DNA of 64,000 nucleotides, taken from positions 1 to 64,000 of the forward strand of contig NZ_JADDIU010000011.1 of the NCBI RefSeq assembly GCF_016464375.1. Reading direction: 5' to 3'. The number at the start of each line of letters is the position of its first letter. Within the stretch, counting starts at the first letter, position 1. A program made the position numbers and the translations under genes. The stretch comes from Bacillus renqingensis (lineage in GTDB: Bacteria > Bacillota > Bacilli > Bacillales > Cytobacillaceae). Shown here piece by piece: positions 1 to 9,650 of the stretch. Below the pieces are notes generated by a model, which had not been told where the DNA came from, made no database searches, and saw only the letters and a list, made by a program, of their open reading frames with translations.

Positions 1-3
1 CAA

Positions 4-156
4 TTAGCAATTAACGGCTTGCTGGGCACGCTGAACGGCAGAAACTACTTTATAGTTTCTGGTAAACAAATCTCTAAATGCTCCTTTCAAGCCAGAACGG
101 CTCGAATATGCCTTGAACTCTTTTCGTAAATTTTTCACTTCAATTGCATTATCCAT
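4..156 (-). pseudogene. N-terminal fragment of an ABC transporter ATP-binding subunit
   Basis: A 50-codon frame starts at an ATG (154-156) behind a GGAGGT ribosome binding site. Its first 41 residues (MDNAIEVKNLRKEFKAYSSR onward to VVSAV) read like the start of an ABC-2 type exporter ATPase, just before the point where the next beta strand and the Walker A region should follow. Instead the sequence changes to a short unrelated tail and stops at 4-6. No Walker A is present, so the product cannot be a working ATPase. This could be a gene broken by deletion or rearrangement whose remainder lies left of the window, or an assembly joint. It is absent from long-ORF lists because it is short. Confidence 0.55.
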
Positions 157-256
157 ATTTGTACCTCCAGATACATACCTAATGAAATAGTTTAGCTAAA
201 TAGGCAGGGTAAAACAACTTTGAAGCATGGGGACCGATTTTTCTGCCATTGGGAAT

Positions 257-357
257 ATATCTGCTATTTTCAAAGGGATATTTGCAAATTCCACGAGTAA
301 ATCTGCAATTTTTTCGACCCATATCTTTAAAAAAGATATCAGCAATTTTCCATTTAC
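257..357. repeat. Degenerate 21-bp tandem array, consensus ATATCTGCAATTTTC
   Basis: Related units begin at 257, 278, 299, 321 and 336, with spacings of 21, 21, 22 and 15. The shared core is ATATCTGC or a close variant (ATATTTGC, AAATCTGC, ATATCTTT, ATATCAGC), followed in most units by AATTTTC. A weaker copy may begin near 239. The array lies between the broken ABC gene and the gsaB promoter region. It resembles the reverse complement of the cleaner array at 35766-35870. Confidence 0.5.
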
Positions 358-441
358 ATCTGTGCAGATAAAATAGTCAAAAAGTTAAAACAGATAAAAA
401 GTGATAAAATAAAAACTGACTAATAAAAGGAGGAAAAAACT

Positions 442-1737
442 GTGCAATTTCCCAATTCACAAAAGTTACATAATGAAGCGCTGGAGCATATTGTTGGAGG
501 TGTAAACAGCCCATCCCGTTCTTATAAAGCAGTCGGCGGCGGCGCACCTGTCGTGATGGAGCGGGCCCAAGGAGCTTACTTCTGGGATGTCGACGGCAAT
601 CAGTATATCGATTATCTCGCTGCGTACGGTCCGATTATTACCGGTCATGCCCATCCACATATCACCGAGGCCATCAAACAGGCTGCAGAAACAGGTGTGC
701 TTTACGGAACCCCGACGCCGCATGAAGTGAAATTCGCCAAAATGCTCAAAGAAGCAATTCCATCACTTGATAAGGTACGTTTTGTCAACTCCGGGACAGA
801 AGCAGTCATGACAACAATCCGTGTTGCCCGTGCCTACACTGGACGTGATAAAATCATCAAGTTTGCTGGCTGCTATCATGGACACTCCGACCTTGTCCTT
901 GTTGCCGCCGGCTCAGGACCATCTACGCTCGGTACACCCGATTCCGCCGGGGTGCCAAAGTCGATAGCCCAAGAAGTAATTACCGTCCCGTTCAACGATA
1001 TTGAGCCATTTAAAAAAGCCTTGGAAAAATGGGGCAGCCAAATCGCTGCCGTATTAGTTGAGCCGATTGTTGGCAACTTCGGCATTGTCGAACCAAACCC
1101 GGGTTTCTTAGAGCAGATCAATGAGTTAACACATGCTGCTGGAGCACTGGTCATCTATGATGAAGTCATTACTGCCTTCCGCTTCATGTACGGCGGCGCT
1201 CAGGACCTGTTAGGAATCAAACCTGATTTAACTGCAATGGGAAAAATTATTGGCGGTGGCCTGCCAATCGGTGCCTACGGTGGAAGAAAAGAGATTATGG
1301 AAAAGGTAGCACCGCTCGGCCCGGCTTACCAGGCAGGAACTATGGCCGGAAATCCAGCCTCCATTCTTGCCGGAATTGCCTGTCTTGAAGTGTTAAAGCA
1401 AGACGGCATCTACGATTATCTTGATCGTCTTGGGGCGATGCTTGAAGAAGGCATTTTAGCAGCAGCAAAGGAGAACGGTATTCCAATCACCATCAATCGT
1501 CTAAAAGGAGCCTTCACCGTCTATTTTACAGACCAAAAAATAGAAAACTATGAGCAGGCCGAAAATACCGATGGAGAAATGTTTGCAAAGTTCTTTAAAC
1601 GAATGCTTCATCAAGGCATTAATCTGGCACCATCCAAATACGAAGCATGGTTCCTCACCATTGCACATACAGAAGAGGATATTGCAGCCACCTTACACGC
1701 AGTTAAAAATGCATTCTCTACACTAAAATCTGAATGA
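442..1737 (+). CDS. gsaB: Glutamate-1-semialdehyde 2,1-aminomutase (second paralogue type)
   Basis: PLP-dependent enzyme that converts glutamate-1-semialdehyde to 5-aminolevulinate, the first committed tetrapyrrole precursor. The 431-aa product begins with a near-exact GsaB signature ([20 protein letters not shown]). It has the class III aminotransferase cofactor motif (IYDEVITAF) and a PLP lysine in [12 protein letters not shown] at about residue 268. Length is normal for the family. The start is GTG, 8 bases after a full AAAGGAGG. The gene sits next to ygaE- and ygaD-like genes as in B. subtilis, where a separate hemL serves the main haem operon, so this is probably the second isozyme. A hairpin terminator follows directly. 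Confidence 0.93.
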   Translation: MQFPNSQKLHNEALEHIVGGVNSPSRSYKAVGGGAPVVMERAQGAYFWDVDGNQYIDYLAAYGPIITGHAHPHITEAIKQAAETGVLYGTPTPHEVKFAKMLKEAIPSLDKVRFVNSGTEAVMTTIRVARAYTGRDKIIKFAGCYHGHSDLVLVAAGSGPSTLGTPDSAGVPKSIAQEVITVPFNDIEPFKKALEKWGSQIAAVLVEPIVGNFGIVEPNPGFLEQINELTHAAGALVIYDEVITAFRFMYGGAQDLLGIKPDLTAMGKIIGGGLPIGAYGGRKEIMEKVAPLGPAYQAGTMAGNPASILAGIACLEVLKQDGIYDYLDRLGAMLEEGILAAAKENGIPITINRLKGAFTVYFTDQKIENYEQAENTDGEMFAKFFKRMLHQGINLAPSKYEAWFLTIAHTEEDIAATLHAVKNAFSTLKSE

Positions 1738-1756
1738 ATATGCATTTTTTATGCAC

Positions 1757-1788
1757 AAACGGGAGTGGAAAACACTCCCGTTTGTTAT
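1757..1788 (+). terminator. Rho-independent terminator of gsaB
   Basis: AACGGGAGTG, loop GAAAA, CACTCCCGTT, then TGTTATTAT. It lies 20 bases after the gsaB stop codon. Confidence 0.85.
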
Positions 1789-1798
1789 TATCGTCTTC

Positions 1799-1814
1799 TT
1801 GAAAACGTTTTCAA
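1799..1814. promoter_or_regulatory. cre-like palindrome (CcpA operator candidate)
   Basis: TTGAAAACGTTTTCAA is a perfect palindrome and fits the cre consensus TGWAANCGNTNWCA without mismatch. It lies just after the gsaB terminator and 70 to 110 bases upstream of a candidate promoter for the glutamate synthase gene. That suggests carbon-source control of the downstream gene. This is inference from the consensus only. Confidence 0.5.
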
Positions 1815-1884
1815 TATTACGCTTTCAACCTTCATTTGGAAAAAAATATTTTAAATTTTTCTATCCAAATCGCTGAATATTTAT

Positions 1885-1913
1885 TTGATTTCTGAAAATT
1901 CATATGATACTAT
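1885..1913 (+). promoter_or_regulatory. Candidate SigA promoter for the glutamate synthase gene
   Basis: TTGATT at 1885-1890 and TACTAT at 1908-1913 are separated by 17 bases. A second candidate, TTGAAA (1977) with GATAAT (2000), also has 17-base spacing, but it would start the transcript almost at the Shine-Dalgarno sequence. The upstream pair leaves a leader of about 140 bases. Confidence 0.35.
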
Positions 1914-2010
1914 TATCTTATTCTTTTTTGCCCTTTTAGTTTTTATGCCACATTAAGGAATTAAATTGGTAAGTGATTGAAAGCTTGACATGCTAAAAAG
2001 ATAATCTCAT

Positions 2011-2060
2011 AGGAGGTGAAGCGGCTCTCTTTAGGAATCCTAAAAGAAGCCCGATAAATG
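2011..2060 (+). promoter_or_regulatory. Distal Shine-Dalgarno joined to the start codon by a hairpin
   Basis: A perfect AGGAGGTG (2011-2018) lies 39 bases upstream of the ATG at 2058, too far for normal initiation. Between them a 13-pair imperfect hairpin (GGCTCTCTTTAGG at 2023-2035, loop AAT, CCTAAAAGAAGCC at 2039-2051, two mismatches) can form. Folding it leaves 4 bases before and 6 bases after the stem, which restores a spacing near 10. No closer ribosome binding site is visible. Confidence 0.5.
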
Positions 2061-5000
2061 ACGCAAAGATGGACCCCTTCCCTATTTAAAGATTTCCATA
2101 TGCAGGAACACGATGCTTGTGGAATCGTTGCTTGCCTTGAAAAAATCCGAATCCCAACAAGAAAGAATATTTTTGACTGTATCGATGCGCTTGTGACAAT
2201 GAATCACCGTGCCGGATTTATAAATGGCGAAGGTGATGGCGTCGGCATTCATCTCGACATTCCCGTTGAACTTTGGAAGGAGAAATTACTTCAAGCAGGT
2301 ATCGACCCAACTATTGCAGAGCGCGAGGAATTCGCGGTAGGTCATGTGTTTATCAGCCAAAAAGCAGACTGGAATACGATCAAACAAGAATTAGCGGCAA
2401 AGCTTTCAAAGTATGAATTAGAGCTGGTGTTTGAATCAGATCAAGTAACAAATCCTTCCGCCCTTGGTCCAATCGCAATTCAGGAAAACCCTGTCTTTTG
2501 GCAATTCGCCTGCCTTTCCAATAAAAAGGGGCAAGAATTAACGAAACTTCTGTTTGAAGCATTACTAGACTTTGAAACAAATGATCATATCCATGTTGCC
2601 TCCCTTAGTCAAAACCATGTAGTCTACAAGGTAATGGGAGCAGGAGATATTCTAGCCCGATATTATCATGACCTGGCCAGCCCGCTTGTCGCCTCGACTA
2701 TGACACTGGGCCATAATCGCTATTCAACCAATACACTGTCAAGCTTTTTCCGAGTGCAGCCTTTTAGCGTGCTTGGGCATAATGGCGAAATTAATACGAT
2801 TGCCAAACTTCGTGATGAAGCAAAAATGATCGGCGTCCCGCTTGTAAAAGACGGCAGTGATTCCCAAGATCTAAGCAGAACGATGGAAACACTTATTTGC
2901 CGGGAAGGCTATTCCTTATTCGAAGCCATGGATTTACTATTCCCGCCGATCATTAATGAAATCAAAGCTTATCCTGATGAGCTGCAAGATTTGTATACGT
3001 ATCTTCGCGAAGCATGGGGACACTTTGCTCAAGGACCGGCCGGAATCATCTCAAGATATGGCGATGAAGCGGTATTCAGTGTCGATGCTCTTGGGCTCCG
3101 TCCGCTCTGGATGCTTGAGACAGAAAGCTCCTATTTATTCTCTTCTGAACCAGGTATTATTCTTGCAAGTGAGTACGTAAATGATCCGAAACCGTTAGCG
3201 CCGGGCGAAAAGGTTGGTTTCAAATGGAATGGTAATAAACTAGATGTTTACGAGCATACTCGTTATCAGCATGAAGTATATCAGCGCTTTTCCAAACGGT
3301 TACATCTGGACGGTTCGAGGCTGCGATTACAGCCGCCTGTTTTTGAAAAAACCGTTACGATCGCCTATCCGGATAAAATTCAAAACGGTCAATATAAGGC
3401 ATTTGGCTGGGAGCGTGACCATATTCAATTAATTGAACAAATGGCAGCCAAAGGGGTTGAACCGATTCGCTCACTAGGTCATGATGCTCCACTAGCTGCT
3501 CTTAATCCTGAACGGGTTAATATTGCTGACTATATCAAAGAGAGCGTCGCCGTTGTAACCAATCCCGCCATTGACCGAGACCGGGAAACAGAACATTTTT
3601 CCACCCGGGTTATTATCGGTAAACGCCCAGGATTATCTGAAAACCAAGCAGCAGCAACCGTTGTTGAACTGGCAACACCAATCTTGTTAGAAGGAAAAGC
3701 AGGCTTCAGCTGCGCTGAAGGTTTAGGACAACCAAGCTTTGATCAGATTGTCCAGCATTTTCAAGAGCAGAAGTTAGCAGCCTATATTTCTACTACCTTT
3801 CAAAAAAATGAAGACATCGATACAGCTTTAGCGAGGCTTGCAGATGAAGCGGTTCAGGCAGTACAGTCCGGTAAGACTTTGTTAATCCTTGATGATGCAA
3901 AGGCCCATCAAGAGGGTTCCTATTGGCTCGACCCGCATCTTGTCACAGCGGCGATTGACCAGAAGTTAGTCAAAGCAGAATTAAGAAGAAACTGCTCGTT
4001 ACTCTTACGGTCGGCAGCGATTCGCTCGCTTCATGACATCATGACTGTATTTGGCTTGGGTGCCGATTTAATCAGCCCTTATTATATGTTCTTAACTGTT
4101 CTAGGTGATTCAACTAAACCGTTGGAAAACCTCTATAGCGCCCTAACTAAAGGCTTGGAAAAAGTCATTTCAACGATTGGGATCCATGAACTCCGCGGTT
4201 ATGGCCGATTGTTCTCAAGTATCGGCTTACATGAGTCGATTGCAGATATCCTAAACATCGTTAACTTTTTCGGTTCAGATAAAACAGCTACTGATTTTGC
4301 GGCGCTGAAGCTTGATGCCTTGCAAAGAGCGGAAGATTATCATAATGAAAAAGAACGTCTCGGAAAAACCTTTCATCTCTTCCCGCGGATTTGGAAGTCT
4401 ATCAGTGAGGTGGCCGCAACTGGAGATTATAGTGTGTATCGTGATAAAATCGCTGAACAGGAAGCGCAAAATCCTACGACAATCCGCCATTTAGTCGGGT
4501 TGAAGAAAACTGACTCTGCCATCTCGGCAAATGAAGTCGATATCCGCGTCGGTGATCATGACTTACCGTTTGTGATATCCTCGATGTCATTCGGCTCGCA
4601 AAATGAAACCGCCTTTCGGGCCTATGCAGAAGGGGCCAACCGTTTAAATATGGTCAGTTTGAATGGTGAAGGCGGCGAAATCAAAGATATGCTCGGTAAA
4701 TATCCGAAGACACGCGGCCAGCAGATTGCATCTGGACGTTTTGGTGTTAACGCTGAACTATTAAATTCTTCAAATCTATTAGAAATTAAAATTGGCCAAG
4801 GAGCAAAGCCTGGCGAAGGCGGGCACCTTCCAGGATCAAAGGTAACGGCCAAGGTAGCAGCTGCCCGTAACGCTACGCTCGGATCCGATTTAATTTCACC
4901 ATCTAATAACCATGATATTTATTCCATCGAGGATCTGGCGCAAATGATTCTCGAATTGAAAACAGCCAATGATCAAGCGAAGATCGCCGTCAAGGTTCCA

Positions 5001-6527
5001 GTTGTTCCGAACATTGGCACGATTGCTGTCGGAATCGCTAAAGCAGGAGCCGATATTATTACCCTAAGTGGTTTTGATGGTGGAACAGGGGCCGCCAGAA
5101 TCCATGCCCTCCAGCACGTCGGTCTTCCGGTAGAAATTGGCGTAAAAGCCGCACATAATGCCCTGCTTGAAAGCGGCCAGCGTCATAAGGTTGAACTTTG
5201 GGCGGATGGTGGTATGAAGAGCGCGATGGATGTCATCAAAATCATGCTCCTTGGAGCAAATCGTGTTGGCTTTGGCACATTATCGATGCTTGCCATCGGC
5301 TGTACAACCTGCCGCGGCTGTCATTTAGATACTTGCCATGTTGGGATAGCAACACAGATTGAATCCGTCGCCCAAGCTAAAGAACATGGCCTGCGCCGTT
5401 TTGTGCCGCGCCAATTCGATTTAGCCGTTCAGGGAATCATGAACTTGTTCACGGCATTTGCTACAGAATTAAAAGACCTGGCAGCAACTCTTGGGATTAG
5501 AAATCTTCAGGATGCCGTAGGTCATTCCGAATTGTTAGAGCAAGTTAAAGGTGAACGACAACTAAGCTTAACTTATCTGTTAAAACCACTGGAAATCAGC
5601 CAGTTTGCAAAAGTAGAAGTATCCAAGTCTGTTGATCAACAACAAATCCAAGTGGCGGCAGGAGCCGAATATCTTGACGCACATGAGGAACAGCTTCATT
5701 CCTCGCGTGAATTTGCAGGCGTTACTTCAGAACAGCGCGTACTTGCAAGCCGCGTTTCCTGCCACCGTGTCCGTGGCAGACTGGACGGCTCTTACAAACA
5801 GCTGCCTCCTGTCCAGTTAAAATACAGAGATGGCTCTATCCCCGGCAATGGCTTAGGGGCCTATAATAGCGAGGGAATTGAGATTACCGTCAATGGCAGC
5901 GGACAAGATGGAGTTGGAAAAACTTCTTTTGGCGGTATGATTCACGTCCTTAAGTCTAAAGGAAAAAATGGTCAATTTGTAGGCGGCTCTGTCGGTAAAG
6001 GCTTTGGTTATGGAGCGCAAAGCGGTTTCCTCGTCGCCCAAGGAAATGCCGATGCCCGCGCAGGAATCCGTCTTTCAGGAGCCGACTTAATCATCGGCGG
6101 TCAAGTGAAAAAGCCGATTTCTAAAGATGAACATGGCAATATTGGCGCTAATTCCAATATCAAAGGATTTGCCTTTGAATACATGACAAATGGCCGCGGT
6201 TTGGTGCTTGGTGACCCAGGTCCATGGATTTGTGCCGGAATGACGGGTGGTGTCGTCTATATTCGCCAGCAGCCTGAAATGGGTTTAACAAAAGAGGCTA
6301 TTAAACGTCGGATTGCCAAAGGTGCCAAAGTATCCGTTACCGATTTAACGGAAAAGGGAATCCAAGATATTCATGAATTGCTGACTAACTATTGCAGCCT
6401 GCTGGAAGCGAATGATCAGGATAAAGAGGCAAAGGAGCTTCGCCAATTAGTCACTAGCCCGGAAAATCACTTCGTTCAAATCATCCCTGTCAAAGAACAG
6501 GCAGACCCATCTGTTTCAACAGAATAA
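2058..6527 (+). CDS. Glutamate synthase large subunit, orphan and diverged
   Basis: Glutamine:2-oxoglutarate amidotransferase (GOGAT) large subunit, 1489 aa. Domains in order: N-terminal amidotransferase with nucleophile Cys21 after a 20-residue propeptide (HDACGIV); a central domain; an FMN-binding synthase domain; iron-sulfur cysteines in CTTCRGCHLDTCHVG near residue 1085; and a glycine-rich beta-helix C-terminus (GXGXG) from about 1220. The central domain departs from the usual pattern (NPAIDRDRE in place of NPPIDPxRE). No small-subunit (NADPH-binding) gene is in the window and the next gene is unrelated. It may pair with a small subunit elsewhere, take electrons from ferredoxin, or have shifted function. 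The start choice depends on the structured leader described separately. Confidence 0.85.
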   Translation: MTQRWTPSLFKDFHMQEHDACGIVACLEKIRIPTRKNIFDCIDALVTMNHRAGFINGEGDGVGIHLDIPVELWKEKLLQAGIDPTIAEREEFAVGHVFISQKADWNTIKQELAAKLSKYELELVFESDQVTNPSALGPIAIQENPVFWQFACLSNKKGQELTKLLFEALLDFETNDHIHVASLSQNHVVYKVMGAGDILARYYHDLASPLVASTMTLGHNRYSTNTLSSFFRVQPFSVLGHNGEINTIAKLRDEAKMIGVPLVKDGSDSQDLSRTMETLICREGYSLFEAMDLLFPPIINEIKAYPDELQDLYTYLREAWGHFAQGPAGIISRYGDEAVFSVDALGLRPLWMLETESSYLFSSEPGIILASEYVNDPKPLAPGEKVGFKWNGNKLDVYEHTRYQHEVYQRFSKRLHLDGSRLRLQPPVFEKTVTIAYPDKIQNGQYKAFGWERDHIQLIEQMAAKGVEPIRSLGHDAPLAALNPERVNIADYIKESVAVVTNPAIDRDRETEHFSTRVIIGKRPGLSENQAAATVVELATPILLEGKAGFSCAEGLGQPSFDQIVQHFQEQKLAAYISTTFQKNEDIDTALARLADEAVQAVQSGKTLLILDDAKAHQEGSYWLDPHLVTAAIDQKLVKAELRRNCSLLLRSAAIRSLHDIMTVFGLGADLISPYYMFLTVLGDSTKPLENLYSALTKGLEKVISTIGIHELRGYGRLFSSIGLHESIADILNIVNFFGSDKTATDFAALKLDALQRAEDYHNEKERLGKTFHLFPRIWKSISEVAATGDYSVYRDKIAEQEAQNPTTIRHLVGLKKTDSAISANEVDIRVGDHDLPFVISSMSFGSQNETAFRAYAEGANRLNMVSLNGEGGEIKDMLGKYPKTRGQQIASGRFGVNAELLNSSNLLEIKIGQGAKPGEGGHLPGSKVTAKVAAARNATLGSDLISPSNNHDIYSIEDLAQMILELKTANDQAKIAVKVPVVPNIGTIAVGIAKAGADIITLSGFDGGTGAARIHALQHVGLPVEIGVKAAHNALLESGQRHKVELWADGGMKSAMDVIKIMLLGANRVGFGTLSMLAIGCTTCRGCHLDTCHVGIATQIESVAQAKEHGLRRFVPRQFDLAVQGIMNLFTAFATELKDLAATLGIRNLQDAVGHSELLEQVKGERQLSLTYLLKPLEISQFAKVEVSKSVDQQQIQVAAGAEYLDAHEEQLHSSREFAGVTSEQRVLASRVSCHRVRGRLDGSYKQLPPVQLKYRDGSIPGNGLGAYNSEGIEITVNGSGQDGVGKTSFGGMIHVLKSKGKNGQFVGGSVGKGFGYGAQSGFLVAQGNADARAGIRLSGADLIIGGQVKKPISKDEHGNIGANSNIKGFAFEYMTNGRGLVLGDPGPWICAGMTGGVVYIRQQPEMGLTKEAIKRRIAKGAKVSVTDLTEKGIQDIHELLTNYCSLLEANDQDKEAKELRQLVTSPENHFVQIIPVKEQADPSVSTE

Positions 6528-6540
6528 GGATTATGTAAGA

Positions 6541-6578
6541 AAAGCGTCCGTAAACTTCTTTGCGGGCGTCTTTTTTAG
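6541..6578 (+). terminator. Terminator after the glutamate synthase gene
   Basis: A GCGTCCG arm pairs with CGGGCGT (two wobble pairs) and is followed by CTTTTTT. It begins 14 bases after the stop codon. Confidence 0.7.
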
Positions 6579-6711
6579 CTCCATTTTTGCAACAATTTTG
6601 CAATTTGTCATATAATTTTCCTTGATAATATGTTTTAATCCATGTATAGTACATTATTGCTTAACACTAAAGTAAAATGATAAAAACATTTTGAAAGGAT
6701 ACTACTAAAAC

Positions 6712-7791
6712 ATGAAGTTAGGTGCCCGCATTTTAAAAACGGGAATTGCGATTGTATTATCCCTTTATTTAGCTCAGCTGCTGCATTCGCCTTCACCGGT
6801 ATTTGCTGCCATTGCCGCCATCTTTGCGATTCAGCCGACCATTTATCGGAGCTATTTAACCATTGTTGATCAAATCCAAGGGAATGTGATTGGTGCCGCC
6901 CTTGCTGTTATCTTTGTCCTGCTGCTTGGAAATCACTTTATCGTCATTGGACTAGCAGCCATTATTGTGATTCTCCTTCACCGTAAATTTAAGCTTGAGA
7001 GTACAATTGGACTTTCCCTTGTTACACTCATCTCGATTATGGAGACAACCAGCAGCAGCTTTATTCAATTTGCGGGAATTCGATTCTCCACGATTATGAT
7101 TGGGGTATTCTCCGCATTTATTGTTAATCTTGTGTTTATGCCGCCAAAATATGAAAATAAGCTATATTTTAAAATTGTAGACACCATTGAAGAAATCACT
7201 AAATGGATTCGCCTTAGCATCCGTCATAATTACGATCATCAACTGCTTAAAGAAGATATTAAGAAACTAAAAGAAAACATTCATTCAATGGAACTGTTCT
7301 ATAAAATGTACAAAGAGGAGCGGGGGTATTTTAAAAAGAATGATTTAGAAAAATCACGAAAGCTGGTTATTTACCGGCAGATGACGACAACGGCAAGAAA
7401 AGCACTGGATACGTTAAAGAGGATTCATCGATATGAAAATGAACTGTTACAGCTTTCTGAGCCGTTTAAACAGACGATCCAAGAGCAATTGGATTCTTTG
7501 GTATACCAACATGAACAGCTAATGCTAAGGTTTATTGGAAAAATACCAACACCTCCTCCGTATCCTGAGGAAAATGTTTACTTAAATAAAGAGGAATTAT
7601 TTAACCTCTTTCTCACATTTCAAACGGAAATAAACGATAAAGATTTACAACCACTTGTCTATCATACAATGCAAATCATCGCATCGATTATCGATTACGG
7701 TGAACAGGTGGAGCATCTCGATATACTGATTACCAGTTTCCATTCCTATCATCATAATGAAATCTCGATTGAAGAGGATGAAAATGAATAA
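6712..7791 (+). CDS. ygaE: YgaE-like aromatic acid exporter family membrane protein (UPF0421)
   Basis: A 359-aa protein of the FUSC/ArAE type. The N-terminal 140 residues form several hydrophobic helices (ILKTGIAIVLSLYLAQLL; IQGNVIGAALAVIFVLLLG; FAGIRFSTIMIGVFSAFIVN). They include the PSPVFAAIAAIFAIQPT stretch typical of this family. The rest is a charged, helical cytoplasmic domain. Family members are predicted exporters of small aromatic acids, but the Bacillus member has no known substrate that I can name. A GAAAGGA box precedes the ATG. Placement beside gsaB and ygaD matches B. subtilis ygaE, interrupted here by the glutamate synthase gene. It converges on ygaD with a shared terminator. 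Confidence 0.75.
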   Translation: MKLGARILKTGIAIVLSLYLAQLLHSPSPVFAAIAAIFAIQPTIYRSYLTIVDQIQGNVIGAALAVIFVLLLGNHFIVIGLAAIIVILLHRKFKLESTIGLSLVTLISIMETTSSSFIQFAGIRFSTIMIGVFSAFIVNLVFMPPKYENKLYFKIVDTIEEITKWIRLSIRHNYDHQLLKEDIKKLKENIHSMELFYKMYKEERGYFKKNDLEKSRKLVIYRQMTTTARKALDTLKRIHRYENELLQLSEPFKQTIQEQLDSLVYQHEQLMLRFIGKIPTPPPYPEENVYLNKEELFNLFLTFQTEINDKDLQPLVYHTMQIIASIIDYGEQVEHLDILITSFHSYHHNEISIEEDENE

Positions 7792-7826
7792 AAAACCGAG
7801 GCATACTAATTTGCTTCGGCTTTTTT
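7789..7826. terminator. Bidirectional terminator between ygaE and ygaD
   Basis: AAAAACCGAGGCA, loop, TGCTTCGGCTTTTTT. A-runs and T-runs on both sides let it act in both directions. It overlaps the last codons of ygaD. Confidence 0.75.
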
Positions 7827-9572
7827 ATGTTCTAATTGTTGGACTTGAAATAGTTTATAATAGTTCCCTTTCTTGGCCATTAGTTCATCATGTGTTCCAA
7901 CTTCAACGATCCGGCCATGTTCCATTAACACGATTCGATTTGCATGGGTAATCGTCGATAAACGATGGGCAACAATGAAAGTCGTCCGGTCTTTTGCTAA
8001 TTGCTCTAATGATTCCTGAATTAAATGTTCACTTTCCAAATCGAGCGCCGAAGTTGCCTCATCGAAAATTAATATCGGCGGATTTTTTAGAAAGACCCGG
8101 GCGATTGCAATCCTTTGTTTTTGACCTCCGGAGAGTTTAACCCCTCTTTCGCCGACTTTTGTTTCGTATCCTTCGGCAAGATGTAAAATAAATTCGTGAG
8201 CACGGGCTGCCTTGGCCGCACGAATGACCTCTTCATCGGTTGCATCCGGTTTTCCAAGTAATATATTTTCCCTGACCGATTCACTAAAAAGAATATTGTC
8301 CTGAAATACGACCCCAATTTTATCACGCAATGACTGTACCTTATATTGGCGGATATCCACCCCATCAAGAAGGATTTTTCCCTTCGTTACATCAAAAAAT
8401 CGCGGAATCAAACTGACAAATGTAGACTTTCCGCCGCCGCTCATCCCTACAAGCGCAATCGTTTCCCCCTTTTTCACATGAATGTTGATATCCTTTAATA
8501 CCATTTCTTCTCCTTCGTTATAAGAAAAAGAAACAGCTTCGAACGAAATATCCCCTTTTACCTGTGCGGCTTCAATTGCATCAGGGGCATCGACAATATC
8601 ATATTTTTCATCCATAAATTCAAAGACCCGATCCATTGAGGCAAATGATTGCGTGATGGTTGTCGAGGAATTCACCAATCTTCTCAATGGACTATAAAGC
8701 TTATCGATATAGGCAAAGAATGCCATCATTGTCCCTAATGACAGGTTCCCTTGAATCACCAGATAGGCGGAGTAGGCAATCACAATTAATGGGGCAATGT
8801 CGGTTATCGTATTCACGACTGAAAAGGATTTGGCATTCCAGCTTGTGTGTTTCAGTGCTTTCACTAAAAAATTATTATTTTGCTTATTAAACTGCGCTTG
8901 TTCGTGTTCTTCAATCGCAAAGCTTTTAATTACCGGCATTCCTTGAACACGCTCATGTAAATAGCTTTGTACCTCTGCAAGGGCCTGTGAACGAACTCTT
9001 GTTAAGCTGCGTAAATTTCCGAAAAAATAGCGAATGGAAAAGGCATAGAGTGGGAAAAGCAAAATAGAAACAATTGTTAGCTTTACACTCATCGAAAACA
9101 TAAGAATAATGGCAATAATGATGGTGGCAATGTCAAGCCATAGGTTCATTAAACCGGTTACGACAAAGGTTTTCGTTTGTTCTACGTCATTAATAATCCG
9201 GGAAATAATTTCACCGGCACGGGTATTCGTATAATATTTAAAGCTTAGCTTTTGAATATGCTGATACATAGCGTCACGCAGATCGAATAAGATTTTGTTG
9301 GAAGTCCATTGGGCAAAATATTGCCGATAATACTCAACCGGCGGTCTAAGGATTACAAATATAATCAACATCAGACCCATGATGAACATTAATTTATGAA
9401 TTTTCTCATCGGCTACTAAATCGGGATTTTGTACTATATCATCCACGACATACTTAATTAATATTGGAATAGCCAGCGGTATCGAAAATTTAATGATTCC
9501 AATAATGATGGTTGCAATAATTTGCCAGCGGTATGGTTTAACAAATGCAAGATACCTGCGAATACTATCCAC
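7806..9572 (-). CDS. ygaD: YgaD-like ABC transporter, fused membrane and ATPase domains
   Basis: Half-size ABC exporter of the MsbA/multidrug type, expected to act as a homodimer in the membrane. Residues 1-300 form a six-helix exporter domain (opening with helices such as [20 protein letters not shown]). The C-terminal half is an ATPase with Walker [10 protein letters not shown], signature LSGGQKQR, Walker [13 protein letters not shown] and the H-loop histidine in VAHRLST. I place the start at the GTG at 9572, nine bases after GAGGGG, rather than the in-frame GTG at 9581 that abuts that box. The substrate is unknown. It is separated from ntdP by an inverted repeat. Confidence 0.85.
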   Translation of the reverse strand: MDSIRRYLAFVKPYRWQIIATIIIGIIKFSIPLAIPILIKYVVDDIVQNPDLVADEKIHKLMFIMGLMLIIFVILRPPVEYYRQYFAQWTSNKILFDLRDAMYQHIQKLSFKYYTNTRAGEIISRIINDVEQTKTFVVTGLMNLWLDIATIIIAIILMFSMSVKLTIVSILLFPLYAFSIRYFFGNLRSLTRVRSQALAEVQSYLHERVQGMPVIKSFAIEEHEQAQFNKQNNNFLVKALKHTSWNAKSFSVVNTITDIAPLIVIAYSAYLVIQGNLSLGTMMAFFAYIDKLYSPLRRLVNSSTTITQSFASMDRVFEFMDEKYDIVDAPDAIEAAQVKGDISFEAVSFSYNEGEEMVLKDINIHVKKGETIALVGMSGGGKSTFVSLIPRFFDVTKGKILLDGVDIRQYKVQSLRDKIGVVFQDNILFSESVRENILLGKPDATDEEVIRAAKAARAHEFILHLAEGYETKVGERGVKLSGGQKQRIAIARVFLKNPPILIFDEATSALDLESEHLIQESLEQLAKDRTTFIVAHRLSTITHANRIVLMEHGRIVEVGTHDELMAKKGNYYKLFQVQQLEHKKAEAN

Positions 9573-9602
9573 GCTAAGCACCCCCTCATTTTTTTACATG
9601 TT

Positions 9603-9636
9603 AAACGCCTGCTGAACAGGTCAACAGGCGTTTGTT
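9603..9636 (-). terminator. Inverted repeat between ntdP and ygaD
   Basis: AAACGCCTG and CAGGCGTTT arms flank a 13-base loop that itself contains a partial dyad. The T-tract on the minus strand is weak, so it may be an attenuator or an mRNA-stabilising hairpin rather than a full terminator. Confidence 0.5.
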
Positions 9637-9650
9637 TGATCTACAAGATA

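Noticed and set aside
1985-1990. TTGACA as -35 of the glutamate synthase promoter
   Set aside because: No -10 hexamer lies 16-18 bases downstream; the nearest TA-rich hexamers are only 9-11 bases away.
2016-2057. Leader peptide starting at GTG inside the Shine-Dalgarno of the glutamate synthase gene
   Set aside because: No ribosome binding site precedes it. The frame ends at the ATG by chance of TAAATG and the hairpin explains the leader better.
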